Shown here: piece by piece, positions 26,514 to 37,832 of the stretch
Layout: each line of letters begins with the position of its first letter
Numbering within the stretch: the first letter of the stretch is position 1
Assembly (NCBI GenBank): GCA_029204225.1
Contig: CM055104.1
Coordinates: 28,526,253-28,590,252, forward strand
Reading direction: 5' to 3'
Length of the DNA: 64,000 nucleotides
DNA from: Diphasiastrum complanatum
Lineage: Eukaryota > Streptophyta > Lycopodiopsida > Lycopodiales > Lycopodiaceae
Translations under genes and position numbers: made by a program
Notes under the pieces: model-generated
The model's database searches: none
Told to the model about the DNA's origin: nothing
The model's input: only the letters and a program-made list of their open reading frames with translations

Positions 26514-27180
26514 TCAGTAGTAGTTAGCGTGACCCATGAAAATGTAGACTCCGCGGATTGTTCCTGGTGGTGGCAGATCGACAATGATCCTTATCTTTGA
26601 TAGGTCCGTGGAGATCTCATGTCTAGATACTATATGGCCGAGAATTAGGCCATGTGTCACCCAAGACTGACACTTCTCTGGGTTCAAGAATATCTGATAT
26701 TCACGGTATTTCTTCAGCACCTTTTCCAGATTGGATAAGTGCTCCAAGTTAGGTCCGTGCATGCACAGATCCTCCAAGAAAATCTTCAAATTTTTTTGCA
26801 AGTACTCTTTGAATGCCGCCTGCATAACTCGCTGAAAGGTACTTGGGGCATTGCAAAGTCCAAACGACATCACCTTGTAGGCATAGGTTCTCCATTCCGT
26901 GGCGAATGTTGTCTTGTGCTGATCTTGTGGCGCTATTTTCACCTGATTGTAGCTGCTGAAACCGTCCAAGAAACTGTAGGCTTCTGCTCTTGATGCTCGG
27001 TCTAGAACACTTTTTGTAAATGGTAAGGGAAAATGATCGCATTGAATGCTTTCAGGTTCACACATATTTGCATTTTGCTGTTCTTCTTGGGTACTATGAC
27101 TATTGGCGACACCAATTCAGTGTGCTCGATCTCATAATGAAATCAGCATCTAGCATTTCTGCAACTCTTGCTTGATAAAC
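26514..27180 (-). pseudogene. Gypsy reverse transcriptase, truncated and with altered motif C
   Basis: Minus-strand blocks are ELVSPIVIVPKKNSKM, FPLPF, motif A AYSFLDGFSSYNQVKI, TTFATEWRTYAYKVM, FGLCNAPSTFQRVMQ and motif C IFLEDLCMHG. The usual aromatic-x-Asp-Asp is Leu-Glu-Asp here, so the first catalytic Asp is Glu. It ends at YIFMGHANYY, the boundary to RNase H, and nothing further of pol follows. The first part is in a different frame from the rest. RT copies the element RNA into cDNA; this copy is predicted dead. Confidence 0.85.
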
Positions 27181-28372
27181 TTTGTATCGTTCGGGTTGCA
27201 AGGATAGTAATGGCTCACCTTGGGGACCGCTCCATCCAGCATAGTATGGTATGCTGGACTACGGTTGGTGGGATATCCTTCAGATCACTGTAATTCCACG
27301 TGAAACAATCCTTGTATTCCACCAATAATGAGCGTAGTCTTCTGAATTAAGTGGGTGTTAACTATTCTCCCACATGCACGATCTTTTCTTCTTCACCTGG
27401 CTCAGCTAGATTCATAGGTTGCGTTCGTGCAGGTCCTTTGAAGACTTGTTTCGCTGGTTCATGACTTTGATCAAGTTCTCATTGAGCTTGCAGCATCATG
27501 ATTACTACGTCGTCTAAGGTATAATTCTTGAAGGTTTTTGGCATCTCGTGAACTAGCGTTTGGCGAGATTCCTCCTTCAGCATATTGATCTTAGCCTGAC
27601 TCGTAATCATTGGGTTATCAGTCATCTGTGATGAAGATGACGTTGCATTTGGGTCCATTCGAACTGACTTCAAGGAGTCCAACACCTTTTTTTTTTCTTT
27701 TATGCTCACGTAGTTGTGTGACATTCTCTTCATGATTGTGAATATCCACATCCACCGTAACTATGGCCTCCTTCGGTAGATCGCTCCATCGGATCACCTG
27801 GTTATAATGTTGTCTCAGTTGGTTCTTCTTGTTGGCAGGTGTCTTGGGTGGATCTATCTTGGAAACTTTAGCCATTTCGGATTTTTGTGGTGGCTGACCT
27901 GGTATTTTCTTATTCCATAACGATCTGAGTCCATATGTTGAAGGACCTACTCATCTGTCAGCTCAGTCTCCTTGTTGTAGGTAAAAGCATGTTGCCAAGG
28001 GACTAAATCATCGTCCACATGGTTCTCAATAGCTTTTGTTGACAGCCATGCTACATTGATCATGTTCACCCTGAAAGTGATTGGTGTGTCTAATGTATAG
28101 CACTTGGGTGAAGATGTGCTGGGTACTGGATCTGAATATGGTTGACAAGCATGGCCAGCCGTATAGTCAACAATTGCCAATCCATCCGTCCATCTCATAA
28201 TATCCGTTTTGGAGTCGTAATGACCTCCCCTGGCTTGCTTTGGGCGATCAATTGTATAATTAGTGGTGGATGATTCGTCATCAGCTTTTGTTGTAATTGG
28301 TTTAACCGCCCGTGTGGTTGGATCTACCTTTACAGCCTGTTCTTTATTTTTGAAGGTGAGTTTTCCGGTTCC
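27181..28372 (-). pseudogene. Gypsy pol spacer between protease and RT
   Basis: Broken minus-strand frames (27479-27751, 27618-27875, 27947-28198) cover the linker between protease and RT. The block LDTPI ... VAWLSTK also occurs in the plus-strand element at 47641-47740 (LDTPI ... VAWLPTN), so the two elements belong to one lineage. No enzymatic motif is expected here. Confidence 0.6.
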
Positions 28373-29062
28373 CTAGCTATGAACCACTTGCGCGGTCCTC
28401 AACCACGGTCTTCCTAGTAAAACGCGGTAGGTAGAAGGGGACTCTAGTATGTCCATCACCACAACAGTCATCACAAATTGCATTCTCGCTATTTTTACAA
28501 GGATGTCATCAACTACACCTTTTGGTTTAACACATGATTGATATGCTAGTTTGACGCCAAATTTGGCTGGCTTCAATCCTTTCAGACCCCATTTCTGGTA
28601 CAAGGTAGTGGAGATCAAATTTACACCTGATCCTCCATCTATCACTATTGCCTCGTCCTTGAATCTCTTGTGTTTGATCGGTAGGGTAATATTGTGTTCT
28701 TCGCTTTTCCACCCTGCCCGAATGTGGAAGACATTGCTTGTTTCTTCATAGCCCGCACAATATATGAAATCTGGTGTTACTGGTTCCGCTTCAGCTTTGG
28801 CCCATTTAGCCAGGAGGATCTTGGCTTGTGGCGCAATCTGTAGTAATTCCCCAAGATATAAGTTAACACCATTTGCTAGCAAACTTGTGAACACCTCAAT
28901 GTGCGGATTCTTGGGCTCCACCATGTGGAAAGGTGGTCCATGATGATGCAATTGGTCGTTCTGATCAGTTCGCAGTGGTGAGCCCGCTTGTGGTACTGGT
29001 TCTTCATCAACATGAGGTTCTGCAGGTACGTCTTTTACTTGTGCTTTTTCCTCCACTTGCAC
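28373..29062 (-). pseudogene. Gypsy aspartic protease region
   Basis: A 229-residue minus-strand frame contains EAIVIDGGSGVNLISTTLY, a retropepsin active-site region with DGGSG in place of DTG/DSG, and later YRVLLGRPWLRTAQVVHS, the typical C-terminal block. The same LG-PWL-A-VVH pattern is seen in the plus-strand element near 46400. The frame is intact over this length and was probably functional until recently. Confidence 0.8.
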
Positions 29063-30774
29063 TTTCTATACCCAATGGCGTATCTTGTGAGACTGTCTTC
29101 CTTCTTACCTCAAATTCAGATACGGCCCTGCAGCTAAGGGTTGATCATCGGATACTGATGGGGGTGGTGAGGGAGCCACTTCCTTTTGCTTTTGTGCTCA
29201 CGTGACTGCTAGCACTAGGGCATGCCAATGTTGTTTTTCTGGTGGCGTCCCTCCTAGAACTGCTGTAGGGTGTACTCTGATGGTGCACTCGTTCCAGGTT
29301 TTAATAGATAGTCCTTGTAGTAGTGTCCATATTCGCATTCTCGGCATAAGGCAGTATATTGTCTCTTGTAAGAATATTCGACCTTCGCCACATCCGTAGC
29401 AGCCGCAATTTCTACCACCTTGACACTGAGGCTAAGCCGCATAGGTCGCATAGTACTTGTTAATAGATGGATCTACAAATATCTCTTCTGGCCTGTACTC
29501 TTGCTGCTGCTCAGGTTGAGGCGATGTTGGTGCTTCACATTCCACCGCTGCTAAGTTCACATGGGCCACTTGGTGATTGGCTGGCCCTGGTGGTGTAGGT
29601 AAGGCCATGCGCTGCTGATTGTTCGGCGTGCCATACCTCGGTGCCGCATTGGGTGCCCCTTGATGATAAGGATAAGAGGTTTGATAAGGATTTTTCTTTT
29701 GTTGTATGATCTGAGGGTTGAATGGGCAAAATGTCGTCTCGTGCGATGATGCATTGCATAGATGGCAAAATCTTTGTGTCAATATCAGGTTTTGCTTTAA
29801 TACCGGATACTCATTGGTTGTATGGTTTTGAGTGTAAACTGAGCACCATACATTTTTGCGGCGGGGATACTACAGCTGGTTCTGTTTCGTTGAATTGGAA
29901 ATTGGTGTTACAGCTCCCTGCAAGACCTTCAATTTCTGATCAAACTGAGTTGTCAGTTGTTCCATCTACTATTTGTGAAACTTCGTCATTTGCTCCATCA
30001 ACAGTTCTATGGATAGGTTGGATGCGTTGGATGCATTGGATGATGGTGCTACCAAAGGCGTTGGAGTGTGGGTGGTTGGATAAGATTTATCGCCTGAACC
30101 CTCATCTTCCACCTTGATGGCATCTTCCATTGCTTCTTGCAATGTAGCATACTACTCCCGTCTTTTAATTTCTCTTCTGATACTCTGTGGCAACCCCACA
30201 AGGAACCACATGATAACCGCATGATCGGGAGTTAGGGCTGCATTGCACACGGATCTTAGATGTTTGACCCCTTCCCTTTTTCCCATCTTCACTTTGCTCA
30301 GCAGGAGAAGCGGATCTTCTAGGAACTTTCTTGGTCTAAATCATGTGATGAGAGTCGCCTCAACCGCTTCCCAAGTGCTTTTCTCTTCTTTCGATAGGTT
30401 GAAGAACCAATCTTGTGCTACTGCTACCAGAGACAACGAGAACAACATCAATTTCTCTGCCGACGTCCGCTTGTTGTAAATTTTGCAGACTTGCTTGTAG
30501 ATATGGAGGAATTTGATAGATCTGATTACCCATCATATTTAGGTATTTCCATACGTGGTGCCCTCCGGACTGCTTGCAATGGTGCGACAGATACAGGTTG
30601 ATCCATAGAGTCCATTGGTGCTAGTTCTGGTTCTGCCTCGGCTTGCGCAGCTGCTACTCTAGAAAGGTTTGGTGCTTGATTTGTTGTTCTTCTCGCGATT
30701 GATCTTCCGGATCTCAGATTCATTCGGCGGTATAGTCCAAGGATGTTGGATCTTGCTGATATAGTGGAATTCAA
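29063..30774 (-). pseudogene. Gypsy gag with two zinc-knuckle-like motifs
   Basis: The minus-strand frame at 30526-30774 starts near RMNLRSGR, a common start of plant Gypsy gag, and ends RAPRMEIPKYDG, the usual entry into the capsid domain. The central capsid part (about 29783-30525) is frameshifted. At 29432-29782 there is CHLCNASSHETTFC (CX2CX4HX4C), then a Pro/Gln-rich stretch, and at 29254-29451 a weaker CRECEYGHYYKDY. Gag builds the virus-like particle. Confidence 0.7.
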
Positions 30775-31842
30775 TCTGGATCTTAAGAGATCTGATCAAT
30801 AAGATAGGCCGATAGTGTGATTTTAGGCTTCTTACAGTGGTTTTTCCTTGATAACTTTTTAATCCTTGCTCTGATTGGCCTGAGATTTTCACAATAGCTG
30901 GATCTGGTGCAGATTTAACTATTGATATGGTTTTCAAAGGTTACTCGTGCAAGGGTTGGCTGTACAAAGGTTCATTCATTGTTTTGTAGTAAAAAAACTT
31001 GATTTTTCAAAAATTACTGGGAAGTAATTCTTGCAGGGTTTATAGGAACTGTATCTGGTATCAATCTAGCTCTGAAATTCTCTACAAAGGTTAACTCTCG
31101 CAAGAAATGAAAATTTCATAGTCTATGAGGGTTCAAGAACACCTTTTTGCTTTGATCTTCACCAATAATTTGTATTAACTCTCGCAAACTTTATCACTTA
31201 TGTAAAATGACATTTTGGAGCCAATGGAATGGTCTGTGAAGGTTACTTGTGTGAGAATTTGATGGATCTTATGATTTTAGTGATTTTTAGGCACTCAAAT
31301 CCAAATTTATGCTCACTGGAATCAAACTAACCTTCGCAGACTCTTTTGTGTCCTTGTCTCACTGCGATGGAACCTCAGAGAGCTCTGCGAAGGTTCTTAT
31401 GAAGATCTGAATTTTTTTGATTTTTTACAAGGGTTTTTTGAAATTTTTATGGCTTTTCTCTGATTTTTCGAGGTTTGCTTAAAACTAACTCTCGTAGGCT
31501 TTTGTGAATGTCTTGGACAATACCCTAGAGCTGCTGTCAGTCATGCGAAGGTTGGTTCCATTGGTTTTGGAGAAAACAAAATCTGATGAGAGTTTTGTCT
31601 CTTTTCCCTCCAAAATGCAAATTTGAATATTTTTATGGGTTTTCCAAGGTTTTTGGCTGGATGTCAAGCCCTTAGAGACTGTTTGGGCCTCCTCTACTCT
31701 CTCACACCTCCTCCACTAGCTGTGAACAGTCCAAGCATAAGATAATGCAGAAAACAAGCTAACTCTACCCAAAATCCACCTAAAAACACTCTAAAAAAGC
31801 AAAAACAACTAAACAAATAACGAAACTAGTTAGTGAAACCTA
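30775..31842 (-). other. Leader of the minus-strand Gypsy element
   Basis: Non-coding leader between primer site and gag. Words of the type AAGGTTACTCGTGCAAG, AACTCTCGCA and TGCGAAGGTT recur at irregular spacing (near 30939, 31087, 31240, 31331, 31389, 31488, 31545). Confidence 0.5.
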
Positions 31843-31860
31843 TTCCCGACAACGACGCCA
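31843..31860 (-). other. Primer binding site of the minus-strand Gypsy element
   Basis: Minus-strand TGGCGTCGTTGTCGGGAA closely resembles the site at 8556-8573 (TGGCGCCGTTGCTGGGGA) and the Tat/Athila-type primer site. It fixes the direction of the element at 26.5-31.8 kb. Confidence 0.75.
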
Positions 31861-31861
31861 C

Positions 31862-32645
31862 TGTAGGGTGTGTAGATATAGCATGAGCAACCCTTCTGCC
31901 TGTCAAAGAGGGTTAGTTCACTAGATAGGTGCCTAACTATGTCAAGATGCTACTTTTAGTTGCTTCCTACTTTTTCCCTTAACTCTACTCCCCTTTAACA
32001 CTACTCCCACTAACTCTACTCCACTTAACAAGCATTCAACATGATTTAGGATGAAATGTGAAGAGAAGAAGAGAAGAGAAGAGAGAGAGAGAGAGAGAGG
32101 AGGGAGGTTAGCTCAAATGCTCAATGTGAATGCTAGTGGAAAAACCATGACTACTCAAAACAAGAACAAGGAAATAGAAAGCAAATGGAAAACATAACAA
32201 TAGCATTAGCATGAGGGATTAGCAAATGAGGATGCTTTGGCTCTCCAAAATGGTAGAGTCTCCTCCTCCTCATTATGCATGCAAATATGTTACAATTGGT
32301 GCTTTTTTATGGATGGGAAAGGCCCTTGCCCCTTTCTCCTATTGGCTATTCTAATGAAGGTGGGATTAAAATATACACCTTCACCAAAAACACAAACTAA
32401 TCAATGGTGGAGAAAGAAACACACTTCACCTACCACCAATTGACTTTGACTAATTAATCAAACTTAGGAACTTAAGTTTAAGCTTAACTTTGGCCTTCTA
32501 CTATTATTTTTGATTACATGGTTCAAAGTCAAGTTTATGCCAAAATTATGTATTTACAAGTGCTCATTGGGCCATGGGCTTATACACGCAGGATGCCATG
32601 ACCCTTGCAACTAATTCTATTTTTCCGACTTATTTATTTACAATA
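31862..32645 (-). mobile_element. 5' LTR region of the minus-strand Gypsy element
   Basis: It begins TGTAGGGTG on the + strand, adjoining the primer site. The outer end is not defined; it must lie before 32646, where another LTR start is seen. It includes a short (AG)n run at 32082-32099. No coding potential. Confidence 0.45.
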
Positions 32646-32730
32646 TGTTGGGAGTACCCCCAACACGGATCCACACGTGTGAAATACAGTAGCTTAGTAT
32701 TTTTATATGGACAACAACTTCATCATATCA
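32646..32730 (+). mobile_element. Left part of the second Copia's 5' LTR (interrupted)
   Basis: It starts TGTTGGGAGTACCCCCAACA, contains CACACGTGTG at 32672-32681 and is cut at 32730 by insertion of the complete Copia. Its continuation is proposed at 38700-38857. The join is inferred from the target duplication TATCA. Confidence 0.45.
32726..32730. repeat. Target-site duplication TATCA (left)
   Basis: Five bases directly before the LTR start TGTTGAAAAT; the same TATCA follows the 3' LTR at 38695-38699. Confidence 0.8.
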
Positions 32731-33696
32731 TGTTGAAAATAGTTACTTCTCACTTGTCATTTTTTATTGTAAATAAAGATCAATCATGAGAACAATGTTC
32801 ATGATCTGATTTCACACGTGTGGAGCCTGTTCCCACGTGTGAAAGAAAGTCTTTTTCATACTTGTAAATATCTATTTTGATTTTGTATCAATCAAGTTAA
32901 GTGTGAACATGATATGACTAGTTTTTAGTCAAGTTGACGCAATGTGATTGTTGTGTGGACCACCTTGTAAGGAGGGAAAGACTGCAAAACTTATCCTCTC
33001 TTCAAAATCAAATGACACAGCATCCTCAGTTGCATTCATACAAACTGTCACCTAGAAATTAGCTTTTTCTTGCATGTGCATGTGTAAATGCTCCCACATG
33101 GCAAGTGGATGTTCACACGTGTGTATAGAGTTCTAGAAGATAAGAGTTGACCATTTTCCTTAGATCCTATTTTGTAAGAAATATTCCTATTTTCTAGGAG
33201 ATTAGCTCTTTGGATTTTAGCCCTATTCTAGAAGGTAAACTTTGGATAAGGATCAAGGATGGATCAAATGGATAAATCTAAGTGATGTGGCACTCTTCAC
33301 ACGTGTGAAGACCTGATGGACTATACCAGACTCGTGGATGTACTTGATCCATAAAAGGATCATCATTTTGCTAATGAGATTGATGAGACTTTTGCATTCT
33401 ATACTTTTGTGAGATTTCTAGTCAATAGAATTGTGATTTATGAATGATTGCTATCAAGAACCAAAGTACTTGTTGTTTTAGGTGCAGGCCGTACAGTGGA
33501 CAATACTCCACACGTGTGAGGCCGCTCTCACTAGTTTATGAAGTTTTGATCCATTGCTCTTGCTTAAATCTAAGTTTATTGAATCTAGATCAAGATCTAA
33601 AGTGTAGAACTTGATAGATCCATTGATTAAGCAACCAATAACTCTCTATGATTGTCAAGTACAATCATTAATGTCTTTTAAACTAAAATTTTATCA
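32731..33696 (+). mobile_element. 5' LTR of the complete Copia, 966 bases
   Basis: It runs from TGTTGAAAAT to TTTTATCA, directly followed by the primer site. It contains five CACGTG palindromes, four of them as CACACGTGTG (32813, 33114, 33298, 33509) and one at 32834. A ~106-base segment (32939-33044) is absent from the 3' LTR. Confidence 0.9.
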
Positions 33697-33709
33697 TGGT
33701 ATCAGAGCC
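33697..33709 (+). other. Primer binding site (initiator tRNA-Met)
   Basis: TGGTATCAGAGCC is the standard plant Copia primer site, complementary to the 3' end of initiator tRNA-Met. It follows the LTR without spacing. Confidence 0.93.
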
Positions 33710-34256
33710 AAGTAAGAGAGTGATCATTTGATTCATAAAACTTGCAAAGATCATTGGCAAAATTGTTTTTGGCCAATACTAGTGAGAGCGAGTTCATCTA
33801 GAGTGATAGCTTGTTTCTATTTGGATCAAATCGACTTGGAGGCTGTGTATGTACTTTTCACGTGTGAAATCGTACAACAACTTTCATTTCAAGTTACTTT
33901 GTGTTTTTTGGTCCTATAATCTCAATTCTAGTCCAAATTTAGTGCTTTTTGAAGCATAGTATTGATCTAGAGTCAATCTAGCTAATGCCTATGACAAAAT
34001 AGAGTTTTGGATCATTGAAATTTGGAGTTTAAGATCAGATCCTTAGTTGAAGTGAAACCTCTAAGAAAAGTGTAAAGCAAAATTTTTTGTGAGAGTGAAA
34101 GCTAGGAATTTTTGTCAAGATCTAGTTGTGTATCATTCAAGCTTGTGTGCTAGTTTGATAAAGACAAGGCTATAGGCAATCTTGTGAGCTTTAGGCCTTT
34201 CATAGATCTTTAAAATTCAGAAATCTTTGTGATTTTAGAAGAGCATTCATTCTACA

Positions 34257-34786
34257 ATGTCATCCATGGGTGGTTATTTGTTGGAATCAAGTGAGAGACT
34301 CACTTCCACAAATTATTCCACTTGGAAAGTGAGGATGAAATCACTCCTAGTGATCCATGACCTCTTTGACATAGTTCTAGGAGTTGAGGAAGAGCCTCAA
34401 GCTACCCAAGAACAAACCAAATACGAGAAGAGAGTAAGATTAGCTCTACATTGCATAAAGTTGAATGTATGCAATGACCTCTTGAAGGAGGTGTCTTCTT
34501 GTGCCTCATCAAAAGAGGCTTGAGATTCATTAAAGAATATCTATGAATCCAATAACACTTCAAGAATCCTCATGCTAAGAAATCAAGTTTTTCAACGCAT
34601 GAAAGGAAGTGGAGAGAGTGGACAAGAGTATGTCCTTAGGATCAAATCTCTTAACAAGGAATTGAGTGCTACAGGAGATAAGATCCAAGATCAAGAGCTA
34701 GTACAAATCATATTGAATGGCCTAGGTGGAGAGTTCACCAACTTGGTCCAATCATTTGCTATTCAAGTCAAGACACATGGTGGATA
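34257..34786 (+). pseudogene. Copia gag, zinc knuckle deleted
   Basis: It starts MSSMGGYLLESSERLTSTNY. The block NYSTWKVRMKSLL and later RNQVFQRMKGSGESG ... VQIILNGL are the N-terminal and UBN2 parts. A TGA at 34521-34523 interrupts KEA-stop-DSLKN, where the related gag at 39383 has KDAWDSLK, so a Trp codon became a stop. After FAIQVKTHGG the sequence runs straight into the protease, so the zinc knuckle and flanks are missing. Confidence 0.85.
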
Positions 34787-35850
34787 GATAGTGGGGCTAG
34801 TTCCCACATGTCTTTTAACAAGCATTATTTTTCTACTCTTTTCTCTTGTAATGACTCTAAGAAGTCAATATACACCGCTAGTGATCAAGAATGCAAGATA
34901 GATGGCATAGGATCTATTCCTCTTTGCTTAGGCACATCTAAAAGGATAGATCTAGATAATGTTTTGTATGTTCCTACCATTTCAAGAAACTTGCTTAGTG
35001 TAGGACAATTAATGGACAATGGACTAGATGTACATTTCAAGAATGGAGTTTGTTCCATCTTGAAAAATGATAAGTGCATAGCTAGTGGCATTAAGCAAGG
35101 TAGACTTTTCAAGTTGGATGCTAATGTTGCAATTAAAAGTGTGAACTTGGCTAGGGAGGAGCTATCTTAAGTGGAGCTTTGGCATAAGAGATTAGGCCAT
35201 CCTAATCTTCAATCCATGGAGTCAATGGTAAGCAAGGAACTAGCTCTCGGCCTACCAAGAGCTTTCAAAAAGTGTGGAAAGATGTGTGAGGCATGTGGCC
35301 TTGCAAAGTCACACAAATCTTCTTACAAGAGATCTTCATCAAGATCTCCCTCTCCCTTGGATCTCATACATTCTGATGTACATAGTTTTTCACATGCAAG
35401 TAATGGAGGTGCCTTGATGTATGTAACTTTTATAGATGATTGTACTAGATTCAAATGGATTGAGTTACTATCAAAGAAAAGTCTTGTATATGAAGCTTTC
35501 ATTAAGTTCAAGCCTTCTAGTTTAGAAGAAACTTAGTACTTCCATCAAAGCACTAAGGTGTGATAATGGAGGAGAGTACACCTCCAATAAAATGAAAGGC
35601 TTTTGTGAGATCAATGCCATTAAATTGCAATACACTTGTTCCTACACCCCCCAACAAAATGGGGTGGCTGAGAGGAAAAATAGGAGTCTACGTGAATGTG
35701 CAAAGTATTTAAGACTTGATGCATCACTTCCCATCTCATTTTGGGGAGAAGCTATAACATGTGCTAATTACTTGTGTAATAGACTTCCTAGTAGTGCTAT
35801 TGATGGGATCTCACCTTATCAAGCTTTGTTTGGTAAGAAACCCAATGCAA
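34780..35850 (+). pseudogene. Copia protease, GAG-pre-integrase and integrase
   Basis: Protease: WWIDSGASSHMSF with catalytic DSG, then LDNVLYVPTISRNLLSV. Integrase: LWHKRLGHPN and CEACGLAK form the HHCC zinc site; catalytic residues are D in HSDVHSF, D in RCDNGGEY (near 35563) and E in NGVAERKN, all present. Breaks are a TAA near 35168, a frameshift near 35525, and another near 35858. Integrase would insert the element cDNA. Confidence 0.88.
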
Positions 35851-37822
35851 AAGATTTTTAAAATCTTTGGATGTATTTGCTATGCCCAGATCCCTTTGGA
35901 GACAAGAAGGAAGGAAGATGCTACTTTCTTCAAAGGGATTTTTGTTGGCTATGGAGAAAATAGCAAGGGCTATAAGATATATGATCCTATATCCAAGAAA
36001 GTAAAGGTAAGCAAGGATGTACTTTTTGATGAGTCACAATTTGCTAAAAGCTTGTCTAATGGATCTAACCCATTGTGCATTGAAGATCTTGACAAAGCTG
36101 AGGAGGATCTTGACAAACCCGAGGACGGAGACAAGGATCCTAGTCAAAGGAGGCCGAGAAGATCATCAAGAAGCAAGGCCGAGCCCTCAAGGCTCACCTA
36201 TGTGGACAAGGGAAAGCAAAAGGAAGACTATACATCTTCTACCTCTTACTCCTTCTTAGCTACATTGCTTGAAGAACTATCATCTTTTGAAGAAGCATAT
36301 AGATCTAAAGTTTGGAGAGATGCAATGCAAGTAGAGTATGATGCATTAGAAGAAAATCATACTTGGAATCTTGTAAATCTTCCAAGAGGGAAGAAGCCAC
36401 TTGCATGTAAGTAGATTTATAGAATAAAGTAAATCAAGATGGATCTATTAGTAAGTACAAGGCTAGGCTTGTTGCTAAAGGATTTCTTCAAGTAAAAGGA
36501 TTGGATTTTGAAGAAACATTTGCACCTGTAGCTAAGCTTGTAACTATTAGATTAATCATTTGCATTGATACTTTGTTCAAGTGGAATCTCTACCAAATGG
36601 ATGTGACAAATGCTTTCTTGAATGGCTTCTTAGAAGAGGAAATCTACATGATGCAACTCGAGGGCTTCATCAAGATTGGTGAGGAGCAAAAAATGTGCTA
36701 CTTAAGGAAGAGCCTATATGGCTTGAAGCAAGCACCTAGAGCTTGGTACTCTAGGTTGCATGATTTTCTCTATTCCTTTGGCTTTGTACTAAGTGCTTAT
36801 GAACCTTCTTTATATTTCAAATGTAATGAAGGAAAGATCATCATTTTGGTGCTTTATGTTGATGATATCATTATGACAGAAAATGATGATGAAGGCATAA
36901 GCAAAGTAAAAGTTGATTTATCTAGTGAGTTCAAGATGGTAGATCTAGGCTTCCTAGAGGTTATACTTGGGATAGAAGTGTCTAGAAGTAGCAATTTTAC
37001 TTTCATAAGTCAATCAAAGTATGCTACTTCCATTCTTGAAAAGTTTGGTATGAAAGATTGTAAGGGGATTGTCACCCCTATGGAGCATGTTGTGAAAGCA
37101 ACTAATGAAGGTGATGAAGCATCCTTTGAGGACATCACCCTCTTTAGAAAGCTTATAGGCTCCCTAATCTATTTAACCACCACTAGACCTGACTTAAGTT
37201 TTTGTGTAAGCAAGTTGAGTCAAAGTATGCAAGCTCCTTTAGTGCATCATTGAAAAAGTGCCAAGAGAGTGCTTAGATATGTTTCTAGTACTAGATTTTT
37301 TGGCATACATTATGAAGGATCTAACTTGCACTTGAGAGCCTACTCAGATTCAGATTTTGCAGGTGACAAGATCGATAGAAAGTCCATTAGTGCATTTGCA
37401 ACATTCCTTTGTGGAGGAGTAATATCTTGGCTTTCCAAAAAGCAAGATACTATCTCACTATCTTCTTGTGAAGCCGAGTACAAGGCATTGACTTCAACAA
37501 CCAAAGAACTCCTATGGCTAAGAAGACTCTTGATAGGCTACATGTGCTAGAGGCCGAGGAGATCCCTTACATGTATTGTGACAATCAAGCTTCTCAACAA
37601 ATTGCTTCCAATCCTATCTTCCATGCTAGAACAAAGCATATTGAGATAGCTCACCACTTTGTGAGAGAAAAAGTACAATCCAAGGAGGTGCAACTACATC
37701 ATGTCACATCATCCGAATGCATAGCTGATATTTTAACCAAGCCATTATCCAAAAATCCATTTTTTAAGTTAAGATATGCTCTTGGAATTGTAGATAGATG
37801 TACATTAGATTTGCCAAGTTAG
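35851..37822 (+). pseudogene. Copia reverse transcriptase and RNase H
   Basis: Blocks in order are FKIFGCICYAQIP, FVGYGENSKGYKIYD, WRDAMQVEYDALEENHTW, FEETFAPVAKL, QMDVTNAFLNGFLEEEIYM, YLRKSLYGLKQAPRAWY and the catalytic LYVDDIIM. RNase H keeps AYSDSDFAGD, SSCEAEYKAL and YCDNQAS, and ends HIEIAHHFVREKV ... ADILTKPL. Stops include TAG at 36412-36414 and TGA at 37251-37253, each where Trp is expected, and one TAA near 36430; a frameshift is near 37540. All catalytic acidic residues remain. Confidence 0.88.
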
Positions 37823-37832
37823 AAGTGAGGAG
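37821..37832 (+). other. Polypurine tract of the complete Copia
   Basis: AGAAGTGAGGAG directly before the 3' LTR, the plus-strand primer for reverse transcription. It overlaps the stop codon of pol. Confidence 0.8.
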
